From JAGRMG01 sp047975215 (GTDB lineage: Bacteria > Pseudomonadota > Alphaproteobacteria > Rhodobacterales > Rhodobacteraceae): a stretch of DNA of 64,000 nt. The position numbers and the translations under genes are program-made. The notes below the pieces were generated by a model. That model had not been told where the DNA came from, did not search any database, and saw nothing but the letters and a program-made list of their open reading frames with translations. This document shows, piece by piece, positions 14,535 to 23,570 of this stretch (its first letter is position 1; each line of letters begins with the position of its first letter). The stretch covers positions 1 through 64,000 of the forward strand of contig JBKEDD010000083.1 of assembly GCA_047975215.1 (NCBI GenBank), written 5' to 3'.

Positions 14535-17078
14535 ATGATGAATCTGGCCGAATACCGCCGCACCGCCACCCGCCTGGCCGACTATTTGCCCTGGGCCGCA
14601 TTGGCTGGCTCCGGCGTGGTGCTGAACAAGGATGGCAGCTTCCATAGGACAGCGAAGTTTCGCGGGCCGGACCTGGATTCCTCGGTCGCCGCCGAATTGG
14701 TCGCCGTGGCTGGCCGCATCAACAATGCCCTTCGTCGTCTCGGCTCCGGCTGGTCGATCTTTGTCGAGGCGCAGCGCAGCGAGGCCGCGACCTATCCCGA
14801 AAGCCTGTTTCCCGATCCCGCATCGGCCTTGGTCGACGCCGAGCGCAAGGCCGCTTTCGAGGAGGCCGGCGCGCATTTCGTGTCGGGCTATTTCCTGACC
14901 TTCCTCTGGCTGCCGCCGGCCGAGGAGTCCGCGCGTGCCGAGACCTGGCTCTATGAGGGCCGCGAGCAATCCGGCGTGAACCCCTGGGAATTGCTGCGCG
15001 GTTTCGTGGATCGGACCGACCGCGTACTGGCCCTGCTCGACGGCTTCATGCCTGAATGCCGTTGGCTCGATGACGCAGAGACGCTGACCTATCTCCACTC
15101 GACGATCTCGACCAAGCGGCATCGCGTGCGCGTGCCGGAGGTGCCGATGCATCTCGATGCGCTGCTTGCCGACCAGCCGCTGACCGGCGGGCTGGAGCCG
15201 CGCCTCGGGGATCAACATTTGCGTGTCCTCACCGTCATCGGTTTCCCCACGGCCACGACGCCCGGATTGCTGGATGAAATGAACCGGCTGGCATTTCCCT
15301 ATCGCTGGAGCACGCGGGCGATCCTCCTCGACAAGCTCGCGGCGACAAAGCTGCTCACCAAGATTCGCCGGCAATGGTTCGCGAAGCGCAAGTCGATCGC
15401 TGCGATCGTCAAGGAGGTGATGACCAACGAGCAGTCCGCGCTGGTCGACACCGATGCGTCCAACAAGGCCGCCGACGCCGATATGGCCCTGCAGGAACTC
15501 GGACAGGACATCGCGGGTATGGCCTATGTCACGGCCACGATCACGGTCTGGGATGCCGATCCGCGCATCGCCGACGAAAAGCTGCGGCTCGCCGAGAAGG
15601 TCATTCAGGGCCGCGACTTCACGGCGATGGCCGAGACTGTCAATGCCGTCGATGCCTGGCTTGGCTCTCTGCCCGGTCATGCCTATGCCAATGTCCGGCA
15701 GCCGCCAATCTCGACGCTAAATCTTGCCCACATGATCCCCCTGAGTGCTGTGTGGGCAGGGCCGGAACGGAACGACCATCTCGGTGCGCCCCCCTTGCTC
15801 TACGGCAAGACCGAGGGAAGTACGCCGTTCCGGCTTTCCCTCCATATCGGGGATGTCGGCCACACGCTCGTCGTCGGCCCGACCGGCGCGGGCAAATCGG
15901 TGTTGCTGGCGCTGATGGCGCTCCAGTTCCGCCGTTACGTGAGAGCCCAGGTCTTCGCCTTCGACTTCGGCGGCTCCATTCGGGCCGCGGCGCTCGCCAT
16001 GGGCGGGAACTGGCACGATCTGGGCGGCGGATTGACCGAAGGGTCGGATGCCTTGGTGTCGCTGCAACCGCTCGCCCACATCGACGACGCCTATGAGCGT
16101 TCCTGGGCTGCCGAATGGATCGGCGCGATCCTGGCGCGCGAGGGTGTCGCCGTCACGCCGGAGGTGAAGGAACACATCTGGACGGCGCTGTCCTCGCTCG
16201 CGTCCGCGCCCCCAGGGGAGCGCACCATCACCGGCCTCGCCGTGCTGCTGCAATCCAGTGACCTCAAACAGGCACTGCGACCCTATTGTGTCGGCGGTCC
16301 CTATGGCCGTTTGCTCGATGCCGAGACCGAGCATCTCGGCTCTGCCGACGTGCAGGCGTTCGAAATCGAGGGGCTGGTCGGAACGGGGGCGGCGCCTGCG
16401 GTTCTGTCCTACCTGTTCCATCGGATCGGCGACCGGCTCGATGGCCGCCCGACGCTGCTCATCATCGACGAGGGCTGGCTCGCCCTCGACGATGACGGTT
16501 TCTCCGGCCAGCTCCGCGAATGGCTGAAAACGCTCCGCAAGAAGAACGCCTCGGTCATTTTCGCCACGCAGAGCCTGTCGGACATTGATGGCAGCGCGAT
16601 CGCGCCCGCCATCATCGAGAGCTGCCCGACGCGGCTGCTCCTGCCGAACGAGCGCGCGATCGAGCCGCAGATCACGGCCATCTATCGCCGCTTCGGTCTC
16701 AACGACCGACAGATCGAGATCCTCGCGCGGGCAACCCCGAAGCGGGACTATTATTGCCAGTCGCGACGCGGCAACCGGCTGTTCGAGCTGGGAATGAGCG
16801 AGGTCAGTCTCGCGCTTTGCGCCGCGTCTTCCAAATCCGATCAGGCCGCCATCGAGCGCATCCACGCCGAGTATGGGACCGACGGCTTCCTCGCCGCCTG
16901 GCTGCGCCATCGCGGTGTGGACTGGGCCGCCGACCTGATCCCCGGCCTCACCAATCTCGTCCCGCGGCCGCCTTCGGGCCCGGAGGATGAGCCGGCAATA
17001 GGCATCGCGAGCCTAGCCGAGCCCCAAGACGAATTCTCAATCGATGAAGAGTTCAACCAAGAGGAGATCGACCTGTGA
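14535..17078 (+). CDS. trbE: TrbE (VirB4-type) transfer ATPase
   Basis: The 847-residue protein is the large VirB4-type ATPase of the secretion machine. N-terminal GSGVVLNKDGSFHRTAKFRG is family-typical. Walker A VVGPTGAGKSVLLAL lies near residue 450, Walker B TLLIIDEGWLALDDDG near 645, and ATPKRDYYCQSRRGNRLFEL near 735 is the conserved C-terminal box. I chose ATG 14535, the first of two adjacent ATGs (14538 is the other). The end overlaps trbJ as GTGA. Confidence 0.96.
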   Translation: MMNLAEYRRTATRLADYLPWAALAGSGVVLNKDGSFHRTAKFRGPDLDSSVAAELVAVAGRINNALRRLGSGWSIFVEAQRSEAATYPESLFPDPASALVDAERKAAFEEAGAHFVSGYFLTFLWLPPAEESARAETWLYEGREQSGVNPWELLRGFVDRTDRVLALLDGFMPECRWLDDAETLTYLHSTISTKRHRVRVPEVPMHLDALLADQPLTGGLEPRLGDQHLRVLTVIGFPTATTPGLLDEMNRLAFPYRWSTRAILLDKLAATKLLTKIRRQWFAKRKSIAAIVKEVMTNEQSALVDTDASNKAADADMALQELGQDIAGMAYVTATITVWDADPRIADEKLRLAEKVIQGRDFTAMAETVNAVDAWLGSLPGHAYANVRQPPISTLNLAHMIPLSAVWAGPERNDHLGAPPLLYGKTEGSTPFRLSLHIGDVGHTLVVGPTGAGKSVLLALMALQFRRYVRAQVFAFDFGGSIRAAALAMGGNWHDLGGGLTEGSDALVSLQPLAHIDDAYERSWAAEWIGAILAREGVAVTPEVKEHIWTALSSLASAPPGERTITGLAVLLQSSDLKQALRPYCVGGPYGRLLDAETEHLGSADVQAFEIEGLVGTGAAPAVLSYLFHRIGDRLDGRPTLLIIDEGWLALDDDGFSGQLREWLKTLRKKNASVIFATQSLSDIDGSAIAPAIIESCPTRLLLPNERAIEPQITAIYRRFGLNDRQIEILARATPKRDYYCQSRRGNRLFELGMSEVSLALCAASSKSDQAAIERIHAEYGTDGFLAAWLRHRGVDWAADLIPGLTNLVPRPPSGPEDEPAIGIASLAEPQDEFSIDEEFNQEEIDL

Positions 17079-17854
17079 CCTTTCCCAAAATGCATCGCTT
17101 CACTCGTGTCTCGCTACTCGCCCTGGCGCTTGCGACGCCGCTTGCGCCGGTGCTCACCACACCCGCACACGCCTTTTTCGGCGGGTTCGGCGGCATCGTC
17201 TACGATCCGACCAATCATGCCGAAAACCTGCTGACAGCCGCTCGATCCCTGGAGCAGATCAACAATCAGATCGCCCAGCTTCAGAACGAAGCGCAGATGC
17301 TGATCAACCAGGCCCGCAATCTCGCGAACCTGCCGTTTTCGTCGCTCCAGCAGCTTCAGCAAAACATCCAGCGCACCCAGCAGCTGTTGAGCCAGGCCCA
17401 GAGCATCGCCTTCGACGTCCAGCAGATCGACCGGATGTTTCAGCAGGACTACGGCAACCTCTCGATCTCGGCCACCGACGCACAGCTGATCGCCGATGCC
17501 CGTTCCCGCTGGGAAAACACCGTGGGCGGGTTGCAGGACGCCATGCGCGTCCAGGCCGGCGTGGTCGGCAATATCGACAGCAATCGCAGCGCGATGTCTG
17601 CGCTGGTCGATCAGAGCCAGAATGCGGTCGGTGCGCTGCAAGCGACGCAGGCGGGCAACCAGCTTCTCGCACTGCAATCCCAGCAGCTTTCGGACCTCAT
17701 CGCGGTGATCTCCGCCAATGGCCGCGCCACAGCCATGCTCGAGGCCGACCGGGCGACGGCCGCCGAACAGGGCCGCATCCAGCGCGAGCGCTTCCTGACG
17801 CCTGGCTCGGGCTACCAGCCGGGCAACGCGCAAATGTTCAACGGCGGTAACTGA
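17075..17854 (+). CDS. trbJ: TrbJ periplasmic mating-pair protein
   Basis: The 259-residue TrbJ (VirB5-like) protein begins with a GTG overlapping the trbE stop. A signal peptide (RVSLLALALATPLAP...AHA) ends near residue 35. FFGGFGGIVYDPTNHAENLL is the TrbJ signature just after it. The mature part is Gln/Asn-rich helical coil (LQQLQQNIQRTQQLLSQAQ), as expected for a minor pilus-tip component. Seventeen bases separate it from trbK. Confidence 0.93.
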   Translation: MTFPKMHRFTRVSLLALALATPLAPVLTTPAHAFFGGFGGIVYDPTNHAENLLTAARSLEQINNQIAQLQNEAQMLINQARNLANLPFSSLQQLQQNIQRTQQLLSQAQSIAFDVQQIDRMFQQDYGNLSISATDAQLIADARSRWENTVGGLQDAMRVQAGVVGNIDSNRSAMSALVDQSQNAVGALQATQAGNQLLALQSQQLSDLIAVISANGRATAMLEADRATAAEQGRIQRERFLTPGSGYQPGNAQMFNGGN

Positions 17855-17871
17855 TCCCGGGAGGGGGTCCG

Positions 17872-18159
17872 ATGGATGGGAAAATGCTGGCCCGGATCGG
17901 GGCGATCATATTCATCGCCATAGCGATCACCGCCACGGTGATCGAGATGACCCGGGAAGAGGAACCGGCGCGGGTGAGGTCCGCGCCGGAGCTCCAGCCC
18001 GAGGCGGATCCTCTGCGCCTGACGCTTCGGCGATGCCAGCGGCTCGGAGAAGCCGCCACCAGCGATGCCGAGTGCCTTTCGGCCTGGGCAGAGTCCCGCG
18101 ACCGCTTCCTTGGCCACTCTCCTGCGCCCGCCGCCCCAGCAGTCGACGGGGAGCGATGA
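17872..18159 (+). CDS. trbK: TrbK-like entry-exclusion protein
   Basis: The 95-residue protein has one N-terminal membrane segment (IGAIIFIAIAITATVIEM, residues 9-26). A short extracytoplasmic domain follows with LRRCQRLGEAATSDAECLSAW, whose two Cys residues could form a disulphide; this is the alternative TrbK family of alphaproteobacterial elements. Position between trbJ and trbL agrees. The expected role is to stop redundant transfer into cells already holding the element. Unlike RP4 TrbK, no lipobox is seen. Confidence 0.85.
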   Translation: MDGKMLARIGAIIFIAIAITATVIEMTREEEPARVRSAPELQPEADPLRLTLRRCQRLGEAATSDAECLSAWAESRDRFLGHSPAPAAPAVDGER

Positions 18160-18162
18160 GCC

Positions 18163-19524
18163 GTGGGCGGGATGGGGGTCATCGACAATTTTCTCGGCGT
18201 CTTCACGAGCTATATCGACAGCGGCTTCGGGTTGCTCGGTGGCGAAGTCGCCTTCATCGCTACCACCCTGATCGTCATCGATGTGACGCTCGCGGCTCTG
18301 TTCTGGAGCTGGGGTGCCGACGACGACATCATCGCCCGGCTCGTGAAGAAGACCCTCTTCGTCGGTGTCTTCGCCTACCTGATCGGCAACTGGAACAATC
18401 TCGCGAACATCGTTTTCGACAGCTTCGCCGGTCTCGGCCTCCAGGCTTCTGGCACCGGCTTTTCCGCGGCCGATCTGATGCGCCCCGGCCGCGTCGCACA
18501 AACCGGCCTCGATGCGGGCCGACCGCTGCTAGATGCGATCTCTGATTTGATGGGCTTCGTTTCCTTCTTCGAGAATTTCATCCAGATCGCCTGCCTGCTG
18601 TTCGCCTGGGCGCTGGTGCTGCTCGCCTTCTTCATCCTTGCGATCCAGCTCTTCGTCACGCTGATCGAGTTCAAGCTGACGACGCTTGCCGGGTTTGTCC
18701 TCATTCCCTTCGGTCTTTTCGGCAAGACCGCCTTCATGGCCGAGCGTGTTCTCGGCAATGTCGTCTCCTCCGGCATCAAGGTGCTCGTCCTCGCCGTCAT
18801 CATCGGCATCGGCTCGACGCTGTTTTCCCAGTTTACCGCAGGCTTCGGCGGCGCGACGCCGACCATTGATGACGCCATGGCGATCGTGCTGGCCGCGCTT
18901 TCCCTTCTCGGTCTTGGCATCTTCGGCCCCGGTATCGCCTCGGGCCTTGTCTCGGGCGGGCCGCAGCTCGGCGCCGGCTCGGCTGTCGGCACCGGGCTTG
19001 CCGCCGGTGGCATGGTGCTGGCCGGAGGTGCCGCCGCAGGCATGGCCGCAAGGGGAGGCGCGGCCGCTCTGTCGGGTGGAGCCGCGGCCGTCCGTGGTGG
19101 CGCAACCGCCGCGGGAGGCGCGACAGCCGCCTATAGCGTCGGTTCGCTTGGCCAGCCCGGTGCGGCAGGTGTCGTCTCCGGTCTTGGCGGCGTCGCCCGA
19201 GCAGCCGGTTCCGCCGCCGCCTCGCCGCTGAAACGCGCCGCTTCCAGGGCAAACGAGAGCGTCAGGTCCAGTTTCTCCGATGGTGTTCGCGCCGGGTTCG
19301 GCGCGACAGGCGGGTCATCTTCCATGGGCACCGTCGGCGGCGCAGGCGATGCCGCCGCCGCATCGGCCTCGGCCTCCGCTGGCGGTCCACCGGCATGGGC
19401 GCAGCGGATGCAGCGCCGACAGGCGCTTGGCCACGGCACGACCATGGCGGGCCATGCCGTGCGCTCCGGCGACAGCCACGGCTCCGGCTCTTCCGTCAAT
19501 CTTTCCGAAAGCGACCGCTCATGA
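18163..19524 (+). CDS. trbL: TrbL polytopic channel protein
   Basis: This 453-residue inner-membrane protein corresponds to TrbL/VirB6. It has six or so hydrophobic segments between residues 20 and 270, including LFAWALVLLAFFILAIQLF, with the conserved FKLTTLAGFVLIPFGLFGKTAF segment partly re-entrant. After residue 275 it turns into a Gly/Ala-rich, low-complexity tail (GGAAAVRGGATAAGG type). The start is GTG 18163, three bases after trbK. The stop overlaps trbF. Confidence 0.95.
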   Translation: MGGMGVIDNFLGVFTSYIDSGFGLLGGEVAFIATTLIVIDVTLAALFWSWGADDDIIARLVKKTLFVGVFAYLIGNWNNLANIVFDSFAGLGLQASGTGFSAADLMRPGRVAQTGLDAGRPLLDAISDLMGFVSFFENFIQIACLLFAWALVLLAFFILAIQLFVTLIEFKLTTLAGFVLIPFGLFGKTAFMAERVLGNVVSSGIKVLVLAVIIGIGSTLFSQFTAGFGGATPTIDDAMAIVLAALSLLGLGIFGPGIASGLVSGGPQLGAGSAVGTGLAAGGMVLAGGAAAGMAARGGAAALSGGAAAVRGGATAAGGATAAYSVGSLGQPGAAGVVSGLGGVARAAGSAAASPLKRAASRANESVRSSFSDGVRAGFGATGGSSSMGTVGGAGDAAAASASASAGGPPAWAQRMQRRQALGHGTTMAGHAVRSGDSHGSGSSVNLSESDRS

Positions 19525-20210
19525 ATCTGTTCAAACGATCATCGACACATTACGGCAAAACACCCGAACCCGAGACCCCTTACCAGAAGGCCGCGCAGGT
19601 CTGGGACGAGCGCATCGGCTCGGCTCGCGTTCAGGCAAGGAACTGGCGTTACATGGCCTTCGGCTCGTTGGTCCTCTCGGCCGGCTTCGCCGCCGCCCTG
19701 GTCTGGCAGTCGGCGCAGGGGACGATCGTGCCCTGGGTGGTGCAGGTGGACAATCTCGGTCAGGCGCAGACCGTTGCGCCCGCAATCGCGGACTATCGCC
19801 CGACCGACCCGCAGATCGCATGGCATCTCGGCCGCTTCATCGAGCAGGTGCGGGCCATTCCGGCCGATGCGATCATTGTCCGCCAGAATTGGCTGCGCGC
19901 TTACGAATGGACGACCGACCGGGGAGCGGCGGCGCTCAACGACTATGCCCGTGCGAATGACCCCTTCACTCGCGTTGGCCGTCAGCAGGTGGCGGTTGAG
20001 GTCTCCTCGGTGATCCGGGCGTCACCCGATTCCTTCCGCGTCGCCTGGACCGAACAGCAATACGAGAACGGCCAACTCTCCACCACCGTGCGCTGGACCG
20101 CGATCCTGACCATCGTGATCCAGACGCCGCGCGACGCCGAGCGGCTGCGTGCCAATCCGCTCGGAATCTACGTTAACGCCATCAGCTGGTCGCGGGAGAT
20201 GAGCCAATGA
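19521..20210 (+). CDS. trbF: TrbF (VirB8-type) assembly factor
   Basis: The 229-residue protein starts at an ATG overlapping the trbL stop. A short cytosolic part (PYQKAAQVWDERIGSARVQ) precedes one membrane helix at about residues 42-62. A periplasmic VirB8-like domain follows: VDNLGQAQTVAPA, then WTTDRGAAALNDYARANDPF and a C-terminal NPLGIYVNAISWSREM. It nucleates assembly of the secretion core in the VirB8 model. It overlaps trbG by four bases. Confidence 0.95.
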   Translation: MNLFKRSSTHYGKTPEPETPYQKAAQVWDERIGSARVQARNWRYMAFGSLVLSAGFAAALVWQSAQGTIVPWVVQVDNLGQAQTVAPAIADYRPTDPQIAWHLGRFIEQVRAIPADAIIVRQNWLRAYEWTTDRGAAALNDYARANDPFTRVGRQQVAVEVSSVIRASPDSFRVAWTEQQYENGQLSTTVRWTAILTIVIQTPRDAERLRANPLGIYVNAISWSREMSQ

Positions 20211-21223
20211 CCCGAACGCCGATCCGTAAGTCCGGCTTCTCGGCTTTCCATAAGCCCGCGGTCTCGGCCTTGCTGGCTGCGACGGCGCTGGCTGGATGTG
20301 CCACCAATCGAGTTCCTCAGTTCAGCTACGATGCCGACGTGCCGCCGCTGCCCGTTGTACAGGCGGCTGTCACCGATGAGCGGCCACGCCCGCTGCACAC
20401 GCCTCCGCCCTGGAATGTGGCGCGGGGCGGCACCGCGGCGGGCACGCCGGCGGGAAGGGTGGAAAACGCCAATGCCGCCGCCCGCGTCGAACCGCGTCGC
20501 GAGGGCTATTACAATGCCATTCAGATTTATCCGTGGTCCGAAGGCGCCCTCTACCAAGTCTATGCGGCTCCGGGGCAGATTACCAATATCGCCCTGGAGC
20601 CGGGTGAGGGCTTGACTGGCGCCGGTCCGATCGCGGCGGGCGATACCGCACGATGGATCATCGGCGATACCGAGAGCGGTAGCGGTGCGAACCGGCGGGT
20701 TCATGTGCTGGTGAAGCCGACGCGGCCGGACATCTCGACCAATCTGGTGATCACCACCGATCGCCGCATCTACATGATCGAGCTTCGCGCCCGCGAAGCG
20801 CTCTACATGCCCGCCGTCGCGTGGGCGTACCCCGCGACCGCGGCGGGGCAGCGTCGGTCGGTCCCGGCTGCACCCGTCATCCCGGTCGAGGCAGCGCGTA
20901 ACTATCGCTACGGCCTGACCGGCGACAGCCCGCCGTGGCGGCCGATCTCGGTCTTCGACGATGGCCGACGCGTTTACGTCGTCTTCCCGCGTGGCATCGT
21001 CCAGGGTGAGATGCCGCCGATCTTCGTGCTCGGCTCGGATGGCGAGCCGCAGATCGTCAATAGCCGCATCCACCAGAACATCCTGATCGTCGACCGCCTG
21101 TTCGGCGCGGCCGAGCTTCGCCTTGGGAGTGGCCAGCGCCAACAGACCGTCAGGATCGTCCGGATCGCGCAACGGCAGGCCGCCGCCCAACCGGCCCGCG
21201 AGACCGGAGACTCGCCATCATGA
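20207..21223 (+). CDS. trbG: TrbG (VirB9-type) outer-membrane core lipoprotein
   Basis: The 338-residue protein has an N-terminal signal with lipobox LAGC near residue 27, so it should be a lipoprotein. The rest matches TrbG/VirB9: QIYPWSEGALYQVYAAPGQI near residue 105, TTDRRIYMIELRARE near 185, and the C-terminal PVSVFDDG-like box (RPISVFDDGRRVYVVFP) with SRIHQNILIVDRLF. It forms the outer ring of the channel with TrbI. ATGA overlaps join it to trbF and trbI. Confidence 0.95.
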   Translation: MTRTPIRKSGFSAFHKPAVSALLAATALAGCATNRVPQFSYDADVPPLPVVQAAVTDERPRPLHTPPPWNVARGGTAAGTPAGRVENANAAARVEPRREGYYNAIQIYPWSEGALYQVYAAPGQITNIALEPGEGLTGAGPIAAGDTARWIIGDTESGSGANRRVHVLVKPTRPDISTNLVITTDRRIYMIELRAREALYMPAVAWAYPATAAGQRRSVPAAPVIPVEAARNYRYGLTGDSPPWRPISVFDDGRRVYVVFPRGIVQGEMPPIFVLGSDGEPQIVNSRIHQNILIVDRLFGAAELRLGSGQRQQTVRIVRIAQRQAAAQPARETGDSPS

Positions 21224-22371
21224 ACAAGGACAACGCCACCACCACAAGCACGGAAGCCGTCGCGCCCATGCGGCTGCGCGCAGATCCGCCACGTGTCACG
21301 CGACTTTCCCGCAAGATGCTCGCCGGCGTCGGCGCCGTTGCGTTGCTCGGCATCGGCGGGGCGCTTGTCTACGCTCTCCAGACCCGAGACATGGGGACGA
21401 GCGGCGAAGAGCTCTATTCGACCGATAACCGCCCTACGGCCGATGGCCTGTCCGGCCTGCCGAGGGATTATACCGGCCCGGTCCTTGGACCGCCTTTGCC
21501 GGGTGATCTCGGCGGCCCGATCCTCGACGCGCAAAACCGGGGACAGCCGGTCGCACCACCTGTCGTGGCGACGCCCGCCGTCGATCCGGAGGAGCAGCGC
21601 CGGCTTGCCGAGGAAGAAGCGGCGCGCCTCAGTCGCGTTTTCTTCCAGACCGCTCCAGGCACGGCAACTACCACCGGAGGTCCAAGCCTGGCCGGTCTCG
21701 GCCTTGACTCGCAAACCGGCGCGACGGCCGGACAGGATCGGCACACGGCTTTCCTCAACGGCCCTGTGGACCGCCAGACTGTTGCGCTCGATCGCATCAT
21801 GGCGCCGGCGTCGCCCTACATCCTTCAGGCGGGAGCTGTTCTCCCGGCCGCGATGATCACCGGCATCCGGTCCGATCTGCCCGGCCAGATCACCGCCCAG
21901 GTCACGGAGAACGTCTATGACAGCCCGACCGGAAACCTGCTCCTCATCCCGCAAGGCACCCGCATTATCGGGCAATATGATGCCGGCGTGACCTTTGGCC
22001 AGCGACGCGTCCTTCTCGTCTGGAACCGACTGATCCTGCCCAATGGCCGCTCCATCGTGCTGGAACGTCAGCCCGGTGCGGACGCCAGCGGCTATGCCGG
22101 TCTTGAAGATGGCGTCGATTACCATTGGTGGGATCTGATGAAGGCCGCGGGGTTATCGACCCTGCTTTCGGTGGGGACGGAGCTCGCCACCAGCGACGAG
22201 GATCGCCTGATCCGCGCCATTCGCGACGGGGCACAGGACACCATTAATCAGGCCGGCCAGCAGATCATCCAGCGCCAGTTGCAGGTTGCGCCGACGCTCA
22301 CCGTGCGGCCGGGCTTCCCGGTCCGGGTGATCGTCACCCGCGACCTTGTTCTCGAACCCTACAGGAGTTGA
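21220..22371 (+). CDS. trbI: TrbI (VirB10-type) core-complex protein
   Basis: The 383-residue VirB10-type protein spans the envelope. A cytosolic Pro-containing start is followed by one membrane helix (GVGAVALLGIGGALVYAL, residues 33-50), a linker rich in Pro/Glu, and the conserved C-terminal domain: YILQAGAVLPAAMITGI near residue 200, LLLIPQGTRIIGQYDAGV, and GFPVRVIVTRDLVLEPY at the end. It closes the canonical trb set. Two bases separate its stop from the DUF2274 start. Confidence 0.96.
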   Translation: MNKDNATTTSTEAVAPMRLRADPPRVTRLSRKMLAGVGAVALLGIGGALVYALQTRDMGTSGEELYSTDNRPTADGLSGLPRDYTGPVLGPPLPGDLGGPILDAQNRGQPVAPPVVATPAVDPEEQRRLAEEEAARLSRVFFQTAPGTATTTGGPSLAGLGLDSQTGATAGQDRHTAFLNGPVDRQTVALDRIMAPASPYILQAGAVLPAAMITGIRSDLPGQITAQVTENVYDSPTGNLLLIPQGTRIIGQYDAGVTFGQRRVLLVWNRLILPNGRSIVLERQPGADASGYAGLEDGVDYHWWDLMKAAGLSTLLSVGTELATSDEDRLIRAIRDGAQDTINQAGQQIIQRQLQVAPTLTVRPGFPVRVIVTRDLVLEPYRS

Positions 22372-22373
22372 TC

Positions 22374-22607
22374 ATGGCGAAACTGAAACTCGGACCGATC
22401 GTCGAGGACAGACCGGTCAAGGTGACGGTGGAACTGCCCGGACCGCTTCATCGCGATCTCGTCGCCTATGCCGAGGTCCTGGCGCGCGAATCCGGTCAGC
22501 CTGCCACAGACCCGGTCAAGCTGATCGTGCCGATGCTCGAGCGGTTCATCGCCACCGACCGGGGTTTCACGAAGGAGAAGCGGAGCAGGTCAGGCGGCCG
22601 ACTATGA
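22374..22607 (+). CDS. DUF2274 family protein
   Basis: The 77-residue protein matches DUF2274, regularly the last gene of alphaproteobacterial trb operons. MAKLKLGPIVEDRPVKVTVE is the usual opening, and LHRDLVAYAEVLARESGQ with IVPMLERFIATDRGF completes the family pattern. The fold may be ribbon-helix-helix-like, which would fit a DNA-binding regulator, but no role is established. ATG 22374 is preferred over TTG 22368 because it gives the family start. It converges on the tetR-type gene, six bases away. Confidence 0.87.
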   Translation: MAKLKLGPIVEDRPVKVTVELPGPLHRDLVAYAEVLARESGQPATDPVKLIVPMLERFIATDRGFTKEKRSRSGGRL

Positions 22608-22613
22608 CAGGGA

Positions 22614-23234
22614 CTACCTGCGATCAGGAGCAGTGGCCGCGATGATCTCCAGGAGAGTGTCGACCACCACGAGCGCAGCGTCCTGCCTGATCTTTTCATC
22701 AGGGGCACGGTTTTGCAGCGCAAGGGAGACGGCACCGTGAACGGCGGCCCAGAACGTGAAAGCATAGCGCTTCGGGTCCGCTCCCGGCAGCAGGCCCTGT
22801 TTCTGGCAGGCGCGAATGGCCTTCACCACCAACTCCAGCACCGACCGACCGAGATCCGTCGAGAGCGGCCCCTGGTCCGCTGCGAGGCTCGGCGGCGGGG
22901 AAAACATGAGGCGGTACAGGGTCGGATTGTCGAACGCGAACTGGGTATAGGCATGGCTGCACGCGCGCAGATAGGCGAGGGGTTCTGCCCTGAAGTGCTT
23001 GGCCCTCGCCCGCTTCTCTTCGTAGAGCCGCCTGAAACCGGCATCATGGACGGCGCGCAGCAACGCGTCCTTGTTGCGGAAATGCCCGTAGAGAGCGGGT
23101 GCGGTACAGCCGACCGCCTCGGCGACCGCCGCCAGTGGCACATCGAAATCGTCCCTGTCGCCAAGGAGCCGGATGGTCTCCTCGACTGCTTTCCGGGAAA
23201 TGTCGAGGGCCGCATCCTTTTTCGGGCGGGGCAT
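22614..23234 (-). CDS. TetR/AcrR-family regulator
   Basis: The 206-residue protein has an N-terminal TetR domain: LAAVAEAVGCTAPALYGHFRNKDALLRAV covers the helix-turn-helix near residues 34-62. The C-terminal half matches the ligand-binding WHG-type domain (AYTQFAFDNPTLYRLMF). It is convergent with the trb operon. The 5' side faces a non-coding stretch with the palindrome AATGA-CAT-TCATT at 23363-23375, a likely operator. No target gene is evident; TetR genes at this place are common in related elements. Confidence 0.88.
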   Translation of the reverse strand: MPRPKKDAALDISRKAVEETIRLLGDRDDFDVPLAAVAEAVGCTAPALYGHFRNKDALLRAVHDAGFRRLYEEKRARAKHFRAEPLAYLRACSHAYTQFAFDNPTLYRLMFSPPPSLAADQGPLSTDLGRSVLELVVKAIRACQKQGLLPGADPKRYAFTFWAAVHGAVSLALQNRAPDEKIRQDAALVVVDTLLEIIAATAPDRR

Positions 23235-23570
23235 CAGTGCCGCCCCTGGTGTGACCTGACATTGCTCAGCGCCACGTCGTTTGCCACGGTACTGGGTGTC
23301 ATCGCTTTGGCTGGCACACTTGCCGCTCTCCTGCTGGCGGGTTGCTGGCAGACACTTTACTTAATGACATTCATTTTTCGTTGACGTTGGCAATGTCAAT
23401 CTGCACGATACCGCTAACTGAATATCGTTAAGTTTCTCGCGTGGGCGAAATATGACGACACGACGCAGGGAAATCCGCGCAGCAGGAGCATCAAGCGGCT
23501 TCGAGGGTAGGGCGCGACCATCCTGGCCGGTGGATGGCGTTGGCCGCAACCCTCGGGCAGACGGGAACCT
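23235..23570. promoter_or_regulatory. Divergent intergenic region between tetR-type and lysR-type genes
   Basis: The 336 bases hold a perfect 5-3-5 palindrome, AATGA-CAT-TCATT (23363-23375), of the kind TetR proteins bind. A second pair, TTGAC (23380-23384) and GTCAA, brackets GTTGGCAAT just after it. A frame ending at 23384 would encode about 35 hydrophobic residues but has only a TTG start and no clear ribosome site, so no gene is called. Confidence 0.4.

Noticed and set aside
14283..15680. 465-codon minus-strand frame opposite trbD/trbE
   Set aside because: Arg/Gly-rich shadow of the trbE coding sequence; no ribosome site or motif.
23270..23384. Small hydrophobic peptide between tetR and lysR
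   Set aside because: Only a TTG start, no ribosome site, and it overlaps the probable TetR operator.
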